64,000 nt of DNA, taken from Lewinellaceae bacterium SD302. Lineage in GTDB: Bacteria > Bacteroidota > Bacteroidia > Chitinophagales > Saprospiraceae. The notes beneath the pieces were generated by a model. It did not search any database and was not told the DNA's origin. It saw nothing but the letters and a program-made list of their open reading frames with translations. The position numbers were made by a program, and so were the translations under genes. Shown here in pieces: positions 53,651 through 62,971 of the stretch. The number at the start of each line of letters is the position of its first letter. Position 1 is the first letter of the stretch. The stretch covers positions 62,001 through 126,000 of the forward strand of contig PDLQ01000007.1 in assembly GCA_002591745.1 (NCBI GenBank). The letters are read 5' to 3'.

Positions 53651-54769
53651 TCAATTAGCCCGGTCGGCGAAGGTAGCCCTGATCCAGCGATTGACCGGCC
53701 GCTCGAAAAACCGATAAACTAGGTAGCTGGTCACCAGCGTGATGCAAAAGATGATCAACATGTCCAGGTAAGCGTTCTGGTAGCTAAAAAACAGATCCCG
53801 AAATTTGTTGAAATAACGGATGCATGGTTGGTGCAGAAGGTAAAATGCAAAACTGATCTTACCCAAAATGATGAAGATCCGGCCGGACAGCAGGACGGAA
53901 ATCCAACCCCTTTGAAAGGAAAATACGTAAATGACCGCCGCCATTGGCAACCAGTAGTAAGCGGAATAACGATACACCGCACCGACCTCCCCGGAGCAAG
54001 CAATGAAGAGGTAAAGCAACGATAGGCCGGCTATCTCCAGGACGGTGGCCAACCAGCGGGAAATTGCCTCGGGCTTGCCGGCCAGGAAAGCGAATAACAA
54101 GAATATACCAATCAGAAAATCGAACAAGCGGGTGAGCGGGCTCACGTAAAAAAGCGAATGATACCAGTCTTCGGGAGTAAGTAGCATTCCTAGCGGCACC
54201 AAGCCGAGGCAAAGGATAAGGAGCAGATAACTTAGCTGCCCCAGGCGTTTGTATATCCGGGTGGAGGCAATGATCAGAGCCGGGAAGGCCAGGTAAAAGA
54301 CCGCCTCGGTGGAAATACTCCATGCCGGACTGTTGAAAGTACTGTAATACTCCTCGCTGAAGGTAAGGCTTTGGGTGAGTGTAAATTGGGTGAATAACCG
54401 CAGGGGCACCACGTAGGCCGAATCTGCTACCAGATCATGAAGACTCACCGGTATCATGATCATAAAAGTGAGTAGGTGCAATGGGTATATCCGCGCGAAG
54501 CGGGCAATGTAGAATCGCAGGGTCTTGCCCTTCGCCTCAAAATAATCGTTCCCGTAATTATAAGCCAGGATGAATCCGCTCAGCAAAAAAAAGAAACTGA
54601 CCCCGATGTAGCCTTCTGAAAAAAAGCGATCGTATAACCGGACCAATTCCACTTCGCCCCGTTTTGTAATGAAATAACAGTGGTGAAAAAAGACCGCCAA
54701 GGCAAAGAAAAAACGCAGAGAAGTGAGCGGATAGATATGGTGTTTTGCCGTCCTCATAGGCGCGTCCAC
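53651..54769 (-). CDS. acyltransferase 3 family membrane protein
   Basis: A 372-residue integral membrane acyltransferase with about ten helices. LTSLRFFFALAVFFHHCYF contains the catalytic His-type motif of the OafA/NodX group. Such proteins add acetyl or other acyl groups to sugars of surface polysaccharides, or occasionally move other acyl groups. Overlaps the fucosyltransferase gene by 16 nt, so the two are translationally linked. In this operon it is one candidate for moving an acyl group onto the glycan. Confidence 0.85.
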   Translation of the reverse strand: MDAPMRTAKHHIYPLTSLRFFFALAVFFHHCYFITKRGEVELVRLYDRFFSEGYIGVSFFFLLSGFILAYNYGNDYFEAKGKTLRFYIARFARIYPLHLLTFMIMIPVSLHDLVADSAYVVPLRLFTQFTLTQSLTFSEEYYSTFNSPAWSISTEAVFYLAFPALIIASTRIYKRLGQLSYLLLILCLGLVPLGMLLTPEDWYHSLFYVSPLTRLFDFLIGIFLLFAFLAGKPEAISRWLATVLEIAGLSLLYLFIACSGEVGAVYRYSAYYWLPMAAVIYVFSFQRGWISVLLSGRIFIILGKISFAFYLLHQPCIRYFNKFRDLFFSYQNAYLDMLIIFCITLVTSYLVYRFFERPVNRWIRATFADRAN

Positions 54770-55641
54770 TCTTTCGGCACCAAGTCGCTCGTGTCAATGC
54801 TCGGGTCAGTAAACCAATTCTTCGGGGCCACCACCATTTTACCGGGGCTGATATTCATCCAGGCTGCCCACCAGGCAAAAGAACTGTTGGGAATGACGAA
54901 GTGGTCACAACGAGACATCAGTTGCAGGTAATTACCAAATTTGAAACCTTTGTGCTCGTGACCGACGACCTCGGTAGGATAGGGAAGTTGCAGATTCTCC
55001 CGGCACCAGTCCACATCGTCGGAGAAGATGAAAAAACGGGGGTTTTCCAATTGCTCACCGATAAATTTCGCTCCCCGCAGGAAATAATCGAGATTCGTGG
55101 CATTCAGGGTATCTACCTTCAGGAAATCCGTACGTCGCACGTTGAGGCAAACCGCCGGATGGGCGGGGTCTTCGATACGACCTAGCAAATCCTGACTGCC
55201 GGGGATGATACGGTGGCGAAAACGGAAGGCCGCCCGAATATCGTCTTCTACGTCCGCAAAGTACTTCGGGCTTTGAAACCATCCGTAGAACAACTGATTG
55301 TCCCTGGCTTCTTCCAGGAGCTGCGGAGCAAAATGAAAATGAGGCTCCCGGACGTACTGCTTACCACCCCGCAGGGCCAAATTGTTGGCGAACTTGGAAA
55401 TTCGATTGTGCTTGATCCGGAAAAGTCCTCTTAGCATCGCCGGTGGAAACAGAAAATTTGGTTCCACCTGAAAAACGTCCAGGTCGTAATCCCGGTAGAC
55501 GAAACCCGGCTCTTTGTGGCGGTTCAGCAGGCTGGTGAGGTCCAGCGAAAGTTCGGTGCCCAGCTGTTGGGCCACCTGGCGACCAAAGGCGTACTGGAAC
55601 ATCTGGTTGCCCATACCGCCGGAGAGTTTCACGTAGATCAT
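54754..55641 (-). CDS. alpha-1,2-fucosyltransferase, GT11 family
   Basis: A 295-residue enzyme transferring fucose from GDP-fucose. N-terminal YVKLSGGMGNQMFQYAFGR is the GT11 signature, CLNVRRTDF the variant of motif I (HxRRxD, with Asn for His), and NSSFAWWAAWM motif III. Overlaps the FkbM gene by 4 nt (ATGA). The acceptor is unknown. The GDP-mannose made by ManC would be the starting point for its donor. Confidence 0.9.
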   Translation of the reverse strand: MIYVKLSGGMGNQMFQYAFGRQVAQQLGTELSLDLTSLLNRHKEPGFVYRDYDLDVFQVEPNFLFPPAMLRGLFRIKHNRISKFANNLALRGGKQYVREPHFHFAPQLLEEARDNQLFYGWFQSPKYFADVEDDIRAAFRFRHRIIPGSQDLLGRIEDPAHPAVCLNVRRTDFLKVDTLNATNLDYFLRGAKFIGEQLENPRFFIFSDDVDWCRENLQLPYPTEVVGHEHKGFKFGNYLQLMSRCDHFVIPNSSFAWWAAWMNISPGKMVVAPKNWFTDPSIDTSDLVPKEWTRL

Positions 55642-56417
55642 TCGTTCGGGAATTCTAATTTGACGCGCTTCAGTTTTTGATCCGCCTCGGCCAGCAGTTG
55701 CTCGTCCAGCTTCAGACTGAAAGCCAGGTAGTCGATCCCCAACCGATAAATTCGGTAGTGATTAGCCAGGAAGCCTTTGGCGGCCATCAGCTCCTCGTCC
55801 GAGAGGTGGTGGAATTCAAAAAGGATTAGGCCGGGCCGGTATTTTTTCAGGTCTAGTTGCGACAGTACTTTCCAATCATAACCCTCACAGTCGATGTGCA
55901 GAATATCGATGCTTGTCACCGTTGTTTGGTGCAGTAGCCCGGGCAGCGTTATTCCTTCCACCTCCATGGTTTCTACGAAGGGGGTCAGCTTTCCGTCCAG
56001 GTGGGTAGTCAGGTGATCACGGTTGAAGGAGCCGAGTTGATCGTACCAGTAAGGAAGCTCGGGGTAGGCTTCTTTGGCGGCCCCGGTCACGTAATAGAAG
56101 GGCATCCGGCTACCGTCGTTGATCGCCACATTGGCGAAGCGAAAGCGGCTTTCTTGCGGGTAATTTGCCTTTAGCTTTGCAAAGATATAGGGGATGGGTT
56201 CTACGAAAAGGGCTTCCCATTTTGGCTGGCAAAGTAGCAGTGCGTGCAGGGGATCACCAGTTTTACCGTCATTAGAACCTATTTGCACTACCGAAGCATC
56301 CCCGCCCGCGTAACAGCGGTTGAACCAGTAATCCGGGTTGGTGGCCAGTTTGTGGCGGGGCGGGGTCGTCATCCTACGGTATTCCCGCCGGATCTTATTG
56401 ATGATCCTCTTAAGCAT
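55638..56417 (-). CDS. FkbM-family methyltransferase
   Basis: A 259-residue SAM-dependent O-methyltransferase. VVQIGSNDGKTGDPL is motif I (about 42-56), then FVEPIPYIFAKL and DILHIDCEGYDWKVL, the FkbM core. Members methylate hydroxyls of sugars or natural products. It carries a dispersed-motif copy in frame (HALLLCQ). Coupled on both sides (8-nt overlap with GT1, 4-nt with GT11). Confidence 0.87.
   Translation of the reverse strand: MLKRIINKIRREYRRMTTPPRHKLATNPDYWFNRCYAGGDASVVQIGSNDGKTGDPLHALLLCQPKWEALFVEPIPYIFAKLKANYPQESRFRFANVAINDGSRMPFYYVTGAAKEAYPELPYWYDQLGSFNRDHLTTHLDGKLTPFVETMEVEGITLPGLLHQTTVTSIDILHIDCEGYDWKVLSQLDLKKYRPGLILFEFHHLSDEELMAAKGFLANHYRIYRLGIDYLAFSLKLDEQLLAEADQKLKRVKLEFPNE
56223..56242 (-). 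repeat. dispersed motif, copy 19
   Basis: Core 56230-56238, inside the FkbM gene, read in a different frame (L-L-L-C-Q). Confidence 0.85.
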
Positions 56418-57798
56418 CGTCGCTGATTTTCGACCCTGTTTTAGCCGGCCTGGATTGATCCAGTTTTTTCGAAATAATATTTTCCAGCACCTTGTTTTTC
56501 CGGTAAAGATCGGTTTTTCGTTTGGTGTCGATCACCTTTTGTTGAAAAGCATCCTCGGTCAGCAACATCTCAATTTTTTGCGCTATTTCGGCGCTGGTGT
56601 CTACATCTTTATCCGCCATCATGCCCAGTCCGTGGTAGTGTACCCTGGCGGCGCAGCCGGGCTGGTCGCTGCGCTTACCCGAATAGACCAGCATTGGCAC
56701 CCCGAACTCGATGCACTCGTGAATGGTGTGGATTCCACCGTGGTTGATGGACAGATCGGCTACCTGCAAATACTTCAGCTGTGGCAGAAAATCGAAGGGG
56801 AAAACATTTTTTGCGACCGGTAATTGATCAATTGCTACCTTCCCACCGGTAGCCACCACGAGCATCCAGTCCGGCCGGTCGGCCACAGCCCGGCAGAGTT
56901 TGATCAAAAAATGCTCCGCCCCGGCTGAGAGCGTGCTGACCGTACAAATAATCAGCTTTGCTGCGTTTCGATTCTTTACTTCCAGAATATTCGCATAGGT
57001 ATATTTATTGAGACTGGAAGCAGCCTGTTCTGGCCGGTCCGTTCTCACCATCGGTCCCACGTAGGTCAGCCACGGTGGCGGTTCGTGGGGAAATTCCAGC
57101 TCAAGCGGTGCCATAGCTAGTACCCTTGGTCCGGTATAAGTAAATGGCCCCGGCCAGAAATTTTTGGCGATCCAACTTCGGGGGAAGCCGTATTCATCCG
57201 CCAAAGCTAATAGTGTACTACGGCGGTCCGTTCTCAGACTGAGTAGTCGCTGGCGGGTGAAAATAAGTTTGCGTTTAGCTTTTACTTTCAACCAGTTCAG
57301 TCGCATCCCGAAAATGGAACCCCCAAAACCATCTCCCGGCATCGCGGCATCCAGTTGGTAGGGAAGCCCGGGCCGGTCCCAGAGTGAATACCACTGACTG
57401 AGCAGGAGGTAGGGCTGATGACGACCGTGGGCGGCGAAGGTGTATTCGTGTAATTCTACGTCGATCAGGCAGAGGTCAGGCCTCAGCTGGTCCATTAAAT
57501 CTATAAACGCCGTCGGTCGCGTGCTTTCCAAAGCGAACTGACGACGTTGTCCGGCCTTCACGATGCGTTCTTGCCATTGGGTCCATTTTCCGCCCTTTAC
57601 TTTTACCGGCGGTGTAGGCGTAGTGTTGATTTCTGGTAAGCAATGAAATTGATAGCCCGCCTTTTCTACGATCGCCTTTCGGTCCCGTGGTGCGGCCATC
57701 TGTACATCATGGCCGTCTGCTTCCAGTCGCCGCGCCACTTCCAGGCTGGCGTTTAGAATGCCGAAGAGGCCGGTCGTGCAGATAAGGATAGTCGCCAT
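56410..57798 (-). CDS. GT1-family glycosyltransferase (UGT/macrolide-type)
   Basis: A 462-residue GT-B enzyme with the GT1 donor-site pattern SINHGGIHTIHECIEFGVPML followed by SDQPGCAARVHYHGLGM, the family that glycosylates small molecules such as natural products, lipids and antibiotics. Starts MATILICTTGLFGILNASLE. Directly adjoins the NRPS gene (no bases between), which suggests that the NRPS product or a lipid intermediate is its acceptor. This is inference from order. Confidence 0.85.
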   Translation of the reverse strand: MATILICTTGLFGILNASLEVARRLEADGHDVQMAAPRDRKAIVEKAGYQFHCLPEINTTPTPPVKVKGGKWTQWQERIVKAGQRRQFALESTRPTAFIDLMDQLRPDLCLIDVELHEYTFAAHGRHQPYLLLSQWYSLWDRPGLPYQLDAAMPGDGFGGSIFGMRLNWLKVKAKRKLIFTRQRLLSLRTDRRSTLLALADEYGFPRSWIAKNFWPGPFTYTGPRVLAMAPLELEFPHEPPPWLTYVGPMVRTDRPEQAASSLNKYTYANILEVKNRNAAKLIICTVSTLSAGAEHFLIKLCRAVADRPDWMLVVATGGKVAIDQLPVAKNVFPFDFLPQLKYLQVADLSINHGGIHTIHECIEFGVPMLVYSGKRSDQPGCAARVHYHGLGMMADKDVDTSAEIAQKIEMLLTEDAFQQKVIDTKRKTDLYRKNKVLENIISKKLDQSRPAKTGSKISDDA

Positions 57799-60700
57799 CT
57801 ATACTTCGTCCTCCATTTCGGCCAATAGGCGGCGGATAGTGGATTCGAGGTGAGCGGCCAGGGTTTGAGGGGTGGGATGACGAAATACGACCGCCGGAGA
57901 CAATTCCAGTTCGAAAGCTTCCTGCAATCGGTTGGTCAGCTTAATCGCCATCAAAGAGTCTCCCCCCAGAGAGAAGAAATTATCTTCCACTCCCAATTTC
58001 TCGGTTTGGAAGAGCTTTGCATATTCCGCGATCACCATTTCTTCGAAAACACTATCTGCTTTACCACCCTTCCCTACTTCCTGGCCGACGTCGCTGGCCA
58101 ATAATTCATTACGGTCTATTTTACCGTTGGGCGTCAGGGGAAACGAATCGAGTAAAACGTATTGAACCGGAAGCATGTAATTTGGTAAACTCTGCTGCAG
58201 CGAAGAACGCACCTCGCTTTCGTCGTACTGTGCATTGACGCGTAAAAAAGCAACCAGTTTCTTGACTTGCTCGGTCTCCAGAACCAGCACAACCGCCTGT
58301 AAAACGGAATCGACGGCGAGCAACTGATATTCAATCTCTCCCAGTTCAATTCGAAAACCCCGTAATTTTATCTGATTATCCACTCGGCCCAGATATTCCA
58401 GCTCTCCGTTTGGAAGCCAGCGGGCCGCGTCACCGGTATCGTAAAGACGAACCTTGGCTGAGTAGCCGGGGATGGTGACCATTTTAAATTTTTCGGCGGT
58501 CAGTTCAGGTCGGGCGTGGTAACCCTTGGCCAGTTGAACACCTCCTATGTGCAATAATCCTCTGGCCCCCTGCGTAACCGGGCGATCATGCTCGTCCAAT
58601 ACGTACAGTTGATTATTCGCAGTCGGTCTGCCAATGGGAATACTAGCGGGTATTATACCCTGTGTCGGCATCTGCCAGTGCGTCACCTCAATACCAGCTT
58701 CCGTGGGGCCATAGAGATTATGCAGTTCCACCCCGGGCATTAATTGCCGGAACCGGGAAACAGTCGATGAGCGTAAAGCTTCTCCACTGCAAAAAACTTT
58801 TGTCAGATGAGCTGATTTAGGATTGCCGTCCAGAAAAGTATCCAGCATGGGAGGGACAAAATGGATGACGCTGACTTTTCCGCGCCCGATAACCTCTTCC
58901 AGGTAACGGTTGTCTTTATGGCCTCCTGGCCTAGCAAACAATAACTTCGCGCCGCTCAAGAGAGGCCAGAATAGTTCCCAGACAGAAACGTCAAAGCAAT
59001 AATTGGTCTTTTGTAGCACGACGTCCTGCCCCGCTTTGAGTTGAAAGGTATCTTGCCCCCAAAGCAGTCGGTTAAGCACACCACGGTGCTGATTCATTAC
59101 CCCCTTGGGGCGCCCCGTTGAGCCAGAGGTGTAAATGGTATAGATGAGGTCGCCGGCTTTGGGTAAGGTATTAACCGGTCGTGGATCCGCACTAAGAATG
59201 TTTCTTTGCTCCCGGTCCAGCCAACAATGCTGTATTTGCGGGAAATTCGCAAAATGACTGGCGTGATCGGACGTACCCACGACCAGCTTTATCTCGGCTT
59301 CGGATACAATGGCCTCGATGCGGCCGGCCGGATATTCGGGGTCGATGGGTACGTAAGCCCCGCCCGCTTTTAAAATACCCAACAGGGCTACGCTCATATC
59401 CAGGCTACGTTCGAGGCAGACAGCCACCAGTGTTTCCCGCCTGACCCCGAGCCGATATAAGTGATCGGCCAGTTGGTCACTACGTTCATCAAGTTCGGCG
59501 TAACTCATTTTCCCGCCTCCGTCCAACTCAATGGCCGGATAGTCGGCGTATTGCTTCGCCGCTTTATTGAACAGGTCGACTAACGATTGGTCATCGGGGT
59601 AATTCACCCGCTCAGGTTCCTGGCCGGCTAACCGCCCAAGATCCATTGGGGTAGGAGCAAAAACTGAATCTTCCGGGACTGCCAGAAAGTTATCCAGTAA
59701 TTCCAGAAACTGGTCAACCGCCAATTGCCGGAACTGGGCCGGGAAGACGCTTTCGTTGAGATCAAAGGCTAGTGTAAACCGGCCAGCACGATTAAAATCG
59801 AAAATTTGGAGCCTCAGGTGATGCGCCGGCTCGCTATGTCCGTTGTGTAACCACTCCGCACTGTGGCCGGAAGCGTCAGCGGGGACCAGCGGCTGACTGA
59901 TGAAATTCAACAGCACATTAAAACCCTTCCCCAGTTCAATAACACTGGAACCAGGTTTGGCCTGGCGTAGAAACGACATACATTCCGCACTGACCTTTTG
60001 ATAAAGACTGCTGAATGTTTCCGCCGATTCTAGATCGATGACCAGAGGAAAAAGTTCAATGAATAAACCCGGCGTCCGGCGGTGACCCGGACTAAGACGA
60101 TTGTGAGCCGGAGTACCAATGGATAAATGGCGGTGGCCACTGCTTCGGCTCAACCAGGCGAATAGCGTAGTGGCAAAAACATTGAAACAACTCAGTTCTC
60201 TGGACCAAGATCGAAACTCCGGTCGCTCGATCAGTTCAGCAAGCGCTTTGGTTTGGCTGGTACTCAGACTGACTTTTATGCGAACCGACTGACTGGCGAG
60301 CGTTGGGTTGAGATGACCGTAAATAGGAGCGGGAGTAGGTAGGGCCTCGAGCTTTTGCCGCCAATGTTTTTGGGCTTCCAGTCTGGCCTGTGGCTCCGCT
60401 ATTTTCGCTTCGGCTCGCTCTTTGGCGTAATCACTAAATTTGGCCAGTGGTTCAGGAAGCGGCCCCGAACCCATAGCAGCCCGGTAGGTGGCGTACAGGT
60501 AGTCGAATTGTATAGCCTTACCCCAACCGTCGGTAATGAGGTGATGTTGGTTGAGGTAAACGATAAAATGTTCGGGAGTAACTTCCAGCAAACTGGCCGT
60601 ACACAAGGGACCGTCCAGCGCAAAAGGCTGCCGGCAGTCGTCTAATACGTAAGCATCGGCCGCCGCGCTGGGGTCGGTTTCCTGGGTGAATATTAGCCGG

Positions 60701-60918
60701 TTGACGGTAATTTCAGTTTCGGAAATACGGAAGCCGTCTTCGGTTATGCGCAGTCGGCTACTTTCACTTGCAGCCAGGGTTTTCCGCAGGCTGCGGTATA
60801 GCAGATCACCGTTGACCTCTCCCCGCCAGTGGTAGGCGAATGCCATATTGTTCACGGGGCTGTCCGGAAAAATCTGCTGACCGGTCAGGACCAGTTGCTG
60901 ACTGTGGGTGAGTTGCAT
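57799..60918 (-). CDS. nonribosomal peptide synthetase module C-A-PCP without thioesterase
   Basis: A 1039-residue single module. C domain about 1-430 with intact NQHHLITDGWG (about 126); A domain about 440-940 with YTIYTSGSTGRPKG (about 590), NLYGPTEAG and GRVDNQIKLRGFRIEL; PCP with phosphopantetheine Ser in FFSLGGDSLMAIK (about 984). Aligning to EntF by eye gives specificity residues DVWHFSLIEK; EntF for serine reads DVWHFSLVDK. So serine or a close relative is likely, with E instead of D unusual. No thioesterase or reductase follows, so release needs another enzyme. ATG at 60918 is chosen over the TTG at 60924. Lies 8 nt after the carrier-protein gene. Confidence 0.9.
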   Translation of the reverse strand: MQLTHSQQLVLTGQQIFPDSPVNNMAFAYHWRGEVNGDLLYRSLRKTLAASESSRLRITEDGFRISETEITVNRLIFTQETDPSAAADAYVLDDCRQPFALDGPLCTASLLEVTPEHFIVYLNQHHLITDGWGKAIQFDYLYATYRAAMGSGPLPEPLAKFSDYAKERAEAKIAEPQARLEAQKHWRQKLEALPTPAPIYGHLNPTLASQSVRIKVSLSTSQTKALAELIERPEFRSWSRELSCFNVFATTLFAWLSRSSGHRHLSIGTPAHNRLSPGHRRTPGLFIELFPLVIDLESAETFSSLYQKVSAECMSFLRQAKPGSSVIELGKGFNVLLNFISQPLVPADASGHSAEWLHNGHSEPAHHLRLQIFDFNRAGRFTLAFDLNESVFPAQFRQLAVDQFLELLDNFLAVPEDSVFAPTPMDLGRLAGQEPERVNYPDDQSLVDLFNKAAKQYADYPAIELDGGGKMSYAELDERSDQLADHLYRLGVRRETLVAVCLERSLDMSVALLGILKAGGAYVPIDPEYPAGRIEAIVSEAEIKLVVGTSDHASHFANFPQIQHCWLDREQRNILSADPRPVNTLPKAGDLIYTIYTSGSTGRPKGVMNQHRGVLNRLLWGQDTFQLKAGQDVVLQKTNYCFDVSVWELFWPLLSGAKLLFARPGGHKDNRYLEEVIGRGKVSVIHFVPPMLDTFLDGNPKSAHLTKVFCSGEALRSSTVSRFRQLMPGVELHNLYGPTEAGIEVTHWQMPTQGIIPASIPIGRPTANNQLYVLDEHDRPVTQGARGLLHIGGVQLAKGYHARPELTAEKFKMVTIPGYSAKVRLYDTGDAARWLPNGELEYLGRVDNQIKLRGFRIELGEIEYQLLAVDSVLQAVVLVLETEQVKKLVAFLRVNAQYDESEVRSSLQQSLPNYMLPVQYVLLDSFPLTPNGKIDRNELLASDVGQEVGKGGKADSVFEEMVIAEYAKLFQTEKLGVEDNFFSLGGDSLMAIKLTNRLQEAFELELSPAVVFRHPTPQTLAAHLESTIRRLLAEMEDEV

Positions 60919-60926
60919 CAGCAAGC

Positions 60927-61163
60927 TTATTTTTTGGCGTTTACCAGGCTTTCCATTGCCTCCACCGTAATGAAATTATCGATTGTCATCTCCTGAGGAG
61001 CGACTTTGATCTCAAACGTTCGTTCGATGAACTCGATCACACGTACCATGTCCATACTACCCAGTAAGCCGCTACTCAGCAAATCTTCGTCGGCCTCGAT
61101 TTGCAGGTCGCTCCGGCCAGCGTGGATGTCAGTTTTGATGAAGGATATAATCTGTTCTTGCAA
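60927..61163 (-). CDS. stand-alone acyl/peptidyl carrier protein
   Basis: A 78-residue carrier protein. Helix II begins after LLSSGLLGSMDMVRVIEFIE, with the phosphopantetheine Ser in GSM (about 36) instead of the usual DSL. It is placed between the adenylating enzyme and the NRPS, the position of PltL/CloN5-type prolyl carrier proteins in pyrrole pathways. Expressed with the NRPS. Confidence 0.85.
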   Translation of the reverse strand: MQEQIISFIKTDIHAGRSDLQIEADEDLLSSGLLGSMDMVRVIEFIERTFEIKVAPQEMTIDNFITVEAMESLVNAKK

Positions 61164-61336
61164 GAGGTAAAGTGTTTATTAATTGTTGGGGTTACAGTGT
61201 CGGTTGTCCAAGTCTCTGCATCAGCGGTTTCACTTGTCAACTCAAATGTCTGTTAACTTAACTACTACACGGAGCAATCAGCTTTTAGTTGTGTTTTTGA
61301 CTAACAAAGTAGCAAAGCTGATGAAAATACGAAATT
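61164..61336. other. 173-nt gap inside the NRPS operon
   Basis: Largest gap in the operon. It holds a dispersed-motif copy (61298-61317) inside a CAGCTTT/AAAGCTG inverted repeat (61281-61321), just after the adenylating gene stop. It may weaken or reset transcription. Confidence 0.4.
61298..61317 (-). repeat. dispersed motif, copy 20
   Basis: Core 61305-61313, between the adenylating enzyme and carrier-protein genes. Confidence 0.85.
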
Positions 61337-62971
61337 TCAGGGGGCTGAACGGTCAGTAGTCAGCAATGCCGCCAGAGCTTTTCGATCAACTTTATCCGAA
61401 CCAGTTCGCGGCAGCTGATCTTTGAAGTGGACAGTTTCCGGCACGGCGTACCAGGGTAATTGCTCACCCGCAAAGTTAAGCAATTCAGCCGCCTCAGGTC
61501 GATTGCCCTGCGGGGCAATGACAACTACTTCCAGCCGCAGGGTCGCTTCCTCACTCATGACCGGAATGACCACGGCCTCCAGAACAGCGGGGTGGGCCAA
61601 TAATCGATTTTCAACGGCGTTTATTTCCACCCGGTAGCCCCGGATTTTGAATTGTGTATCCTTGCGGCCCAGGAAGTGCAAAAGGCCTTTTTCGTCCAAC
61701 CTGACCAAATCACCGGTTCGGTAAAACTTTTGCTTTTCGTCAGAAGTACCGGCACCTTGATCCTGACCGACCTGGGGATCAGAAGAGCGGGGTCGAAACC
61801 AAAATGATCTTTTGTTCAACTCCGGTCGTTCAAAGTAGCCTTCCATCATTGTAATACTGCTAATCAGCAATTCTCCTTCACCGGTGCCGCTCAGTGCTTC
61901 GCCCTGGTCATTGAGAATCACCATGTCCGTATGGTTCCAGGTTCGGCCGATGGGAACAGGGGCGTCGGTTTTCGGTCGGCTGGGGATGGTATAGTAAGTA
62001 CAGACGTTGGTTTCCGCCGGGCCGTAGAGATTGGTCACCTTGGTTGCCGGACAATGGTCCATCAGGCGCCGAATGTATTTCGGGGCCCAGGGTTCACCGG
62101 CGTAGAAGACGTGACGCAGGGATGACCAGTCCTTGTTTTCGGCTTCCCCTTTTTCTAACGCTTGGGTCAGGGCCAGAGGAACGGAGTACCACATCGTTAG
62201 CTTTTCCTGAGCGACCAACTCACTCAGGCTGGCCGGGAAGATGGTCTGGGCATCCGTGAGAATGATACTGGTGGCACCTACCATCGGCACGCTGAAGTAA
62301 GCCGGAGTAGAAATATCAAAGTAGATCGGCGCGTGATTGCCGAAACGATCATTTTCGCTGATACCGAAAGTGTCCACCATTAACCTTGCGAAGCCCAGAC
62401 CGCTGCGGTGGGTATGCAACATTCCTTTGGGCTTGCCGGTACTGCCGGAGGTGTACATCAGATAAGCCGGGTCGGTTGCCCGTTGATCATCCAATCCGCT
62501 AAAGTTGGTGGGAGCCTGCCAGACGTCCGGCCAATCGAAGGTTTCCACCGTGGGCAGGCCCAGCCTTTCCGGTCCGATCCCGATGACCGTGCGAATTGAT
62601 GTCGCCTTATCTTGTCCCAGAACATGCTTTAAAGTTCGGGCCTGGCTTTTGTTAGACACTGCTACTTTGGCAGCCACCTCGCTGATCTGAAAACGGGTAA
62701 AGTTGATCGGGGCTCTTGGGTTCAAAGGCACGTAAATGGCTCCGGCCAGCATAATGCCGTGGAGAGCAATGACCGTTTCGATACTGCGGTTGAGGTAGAC
62801 GCAGACGAAGTCACCTCTCTTAACACCGCACGAACGCAGAGTGAAGGCCAACTGGCGAATTTTGGTAGCCAGTTCTCCGTAGTTAAGCGCTTCGTGACCG
62901 CACTTGAAAGCTGCTTTGTCGGGAAGCCGCTCGGCGCTTTGCAGGATCGCCTGGGGAAGAAGCTTGGTCAC
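61337..62971 (-). CDS. stand-alone adenylating enzyme, probably L-prolyl-AMP ligase
   Basis: A 544-residue member of the ANL superfamily: YLMYTSGSTGKPKGM (about 170-184), NLYGPAETN, YRTGD, GRKDTQFKIRGYRVE and the catalytic Lys of GSDKVDRKALAAL. Aligning the pocket by eye gives DIPYFAVVCK. The prolyl ligases of pyoluteorin, prodiginine and clorobiocin pathways read, as I recall, D-L-x-Y-L-A-L-V-C-K, so five to six key positions agree (Y, A, V, C, K, first D). It would load proline on the carrier protein. The gene overlaps the dehydrogenase by 4 nt. It contains one dispersed-motif copy (AAKVAV). An acyl-acid ligase is the alternative. Confidence 0.8.
   Translation of the reverse strand: MTKLLPQAILQSAERLPDKAAFKCGHEALNYGELATKIRQLAFTLRSCGVKRGDFVCVYLNRSIETVIALHGIMLAGAIYVPLNPRAPINFTRFQISEVAAKVAVSNKSQARTLKHVLGQDKATSIRTVIGIGPERLGLPTVETFDWPDVWQAPTNFSGLDDQRATDPAYLMYTSGSTGKPKGMLHTHRSGLGFARLMVDTFGISENDRFGNHAPIYFDISTPAYFSVPMVGATSIILTDAQTIFPASLSELVAQEKLTMWYSVPLALTQALEKGEAENKDWSSLRHVFYAGEPWAPKYIRRLMDHCPATKVTNLYGPAETNVCTYYTIPSRPKTDAPVPIGRTWNHTDMVILNDQGEALSGTGEGELLISSITMMEGYFERPELNKRSFWFRPRSSDPQVGQDQGAGTSDEKQKFYRTGDLVRLDEKGLLHFLGRKDTQFKIRGYRVEINAVENRLLAHPAVLEAVVIPVMSEEATLRLEVVVIAPQGNRPEAAELLNFAGEQLPWYAVPETVHFKDQLPRTGSDKVDRKALAALLTTDRSAP
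62657..62676 (+). repeat. dispersed motif, copy 21
   Basis: Core 62661-62669, inside the adenylating-enzyme gene, antisense to it (A-A-K-V-A-V). Confidence 0.85.

Noticed and set aside
149-62676. Dispersed motif as a CRISPR or tandem array
   Set aside because: Copies are far apart, in both orientations and without regular spacers.
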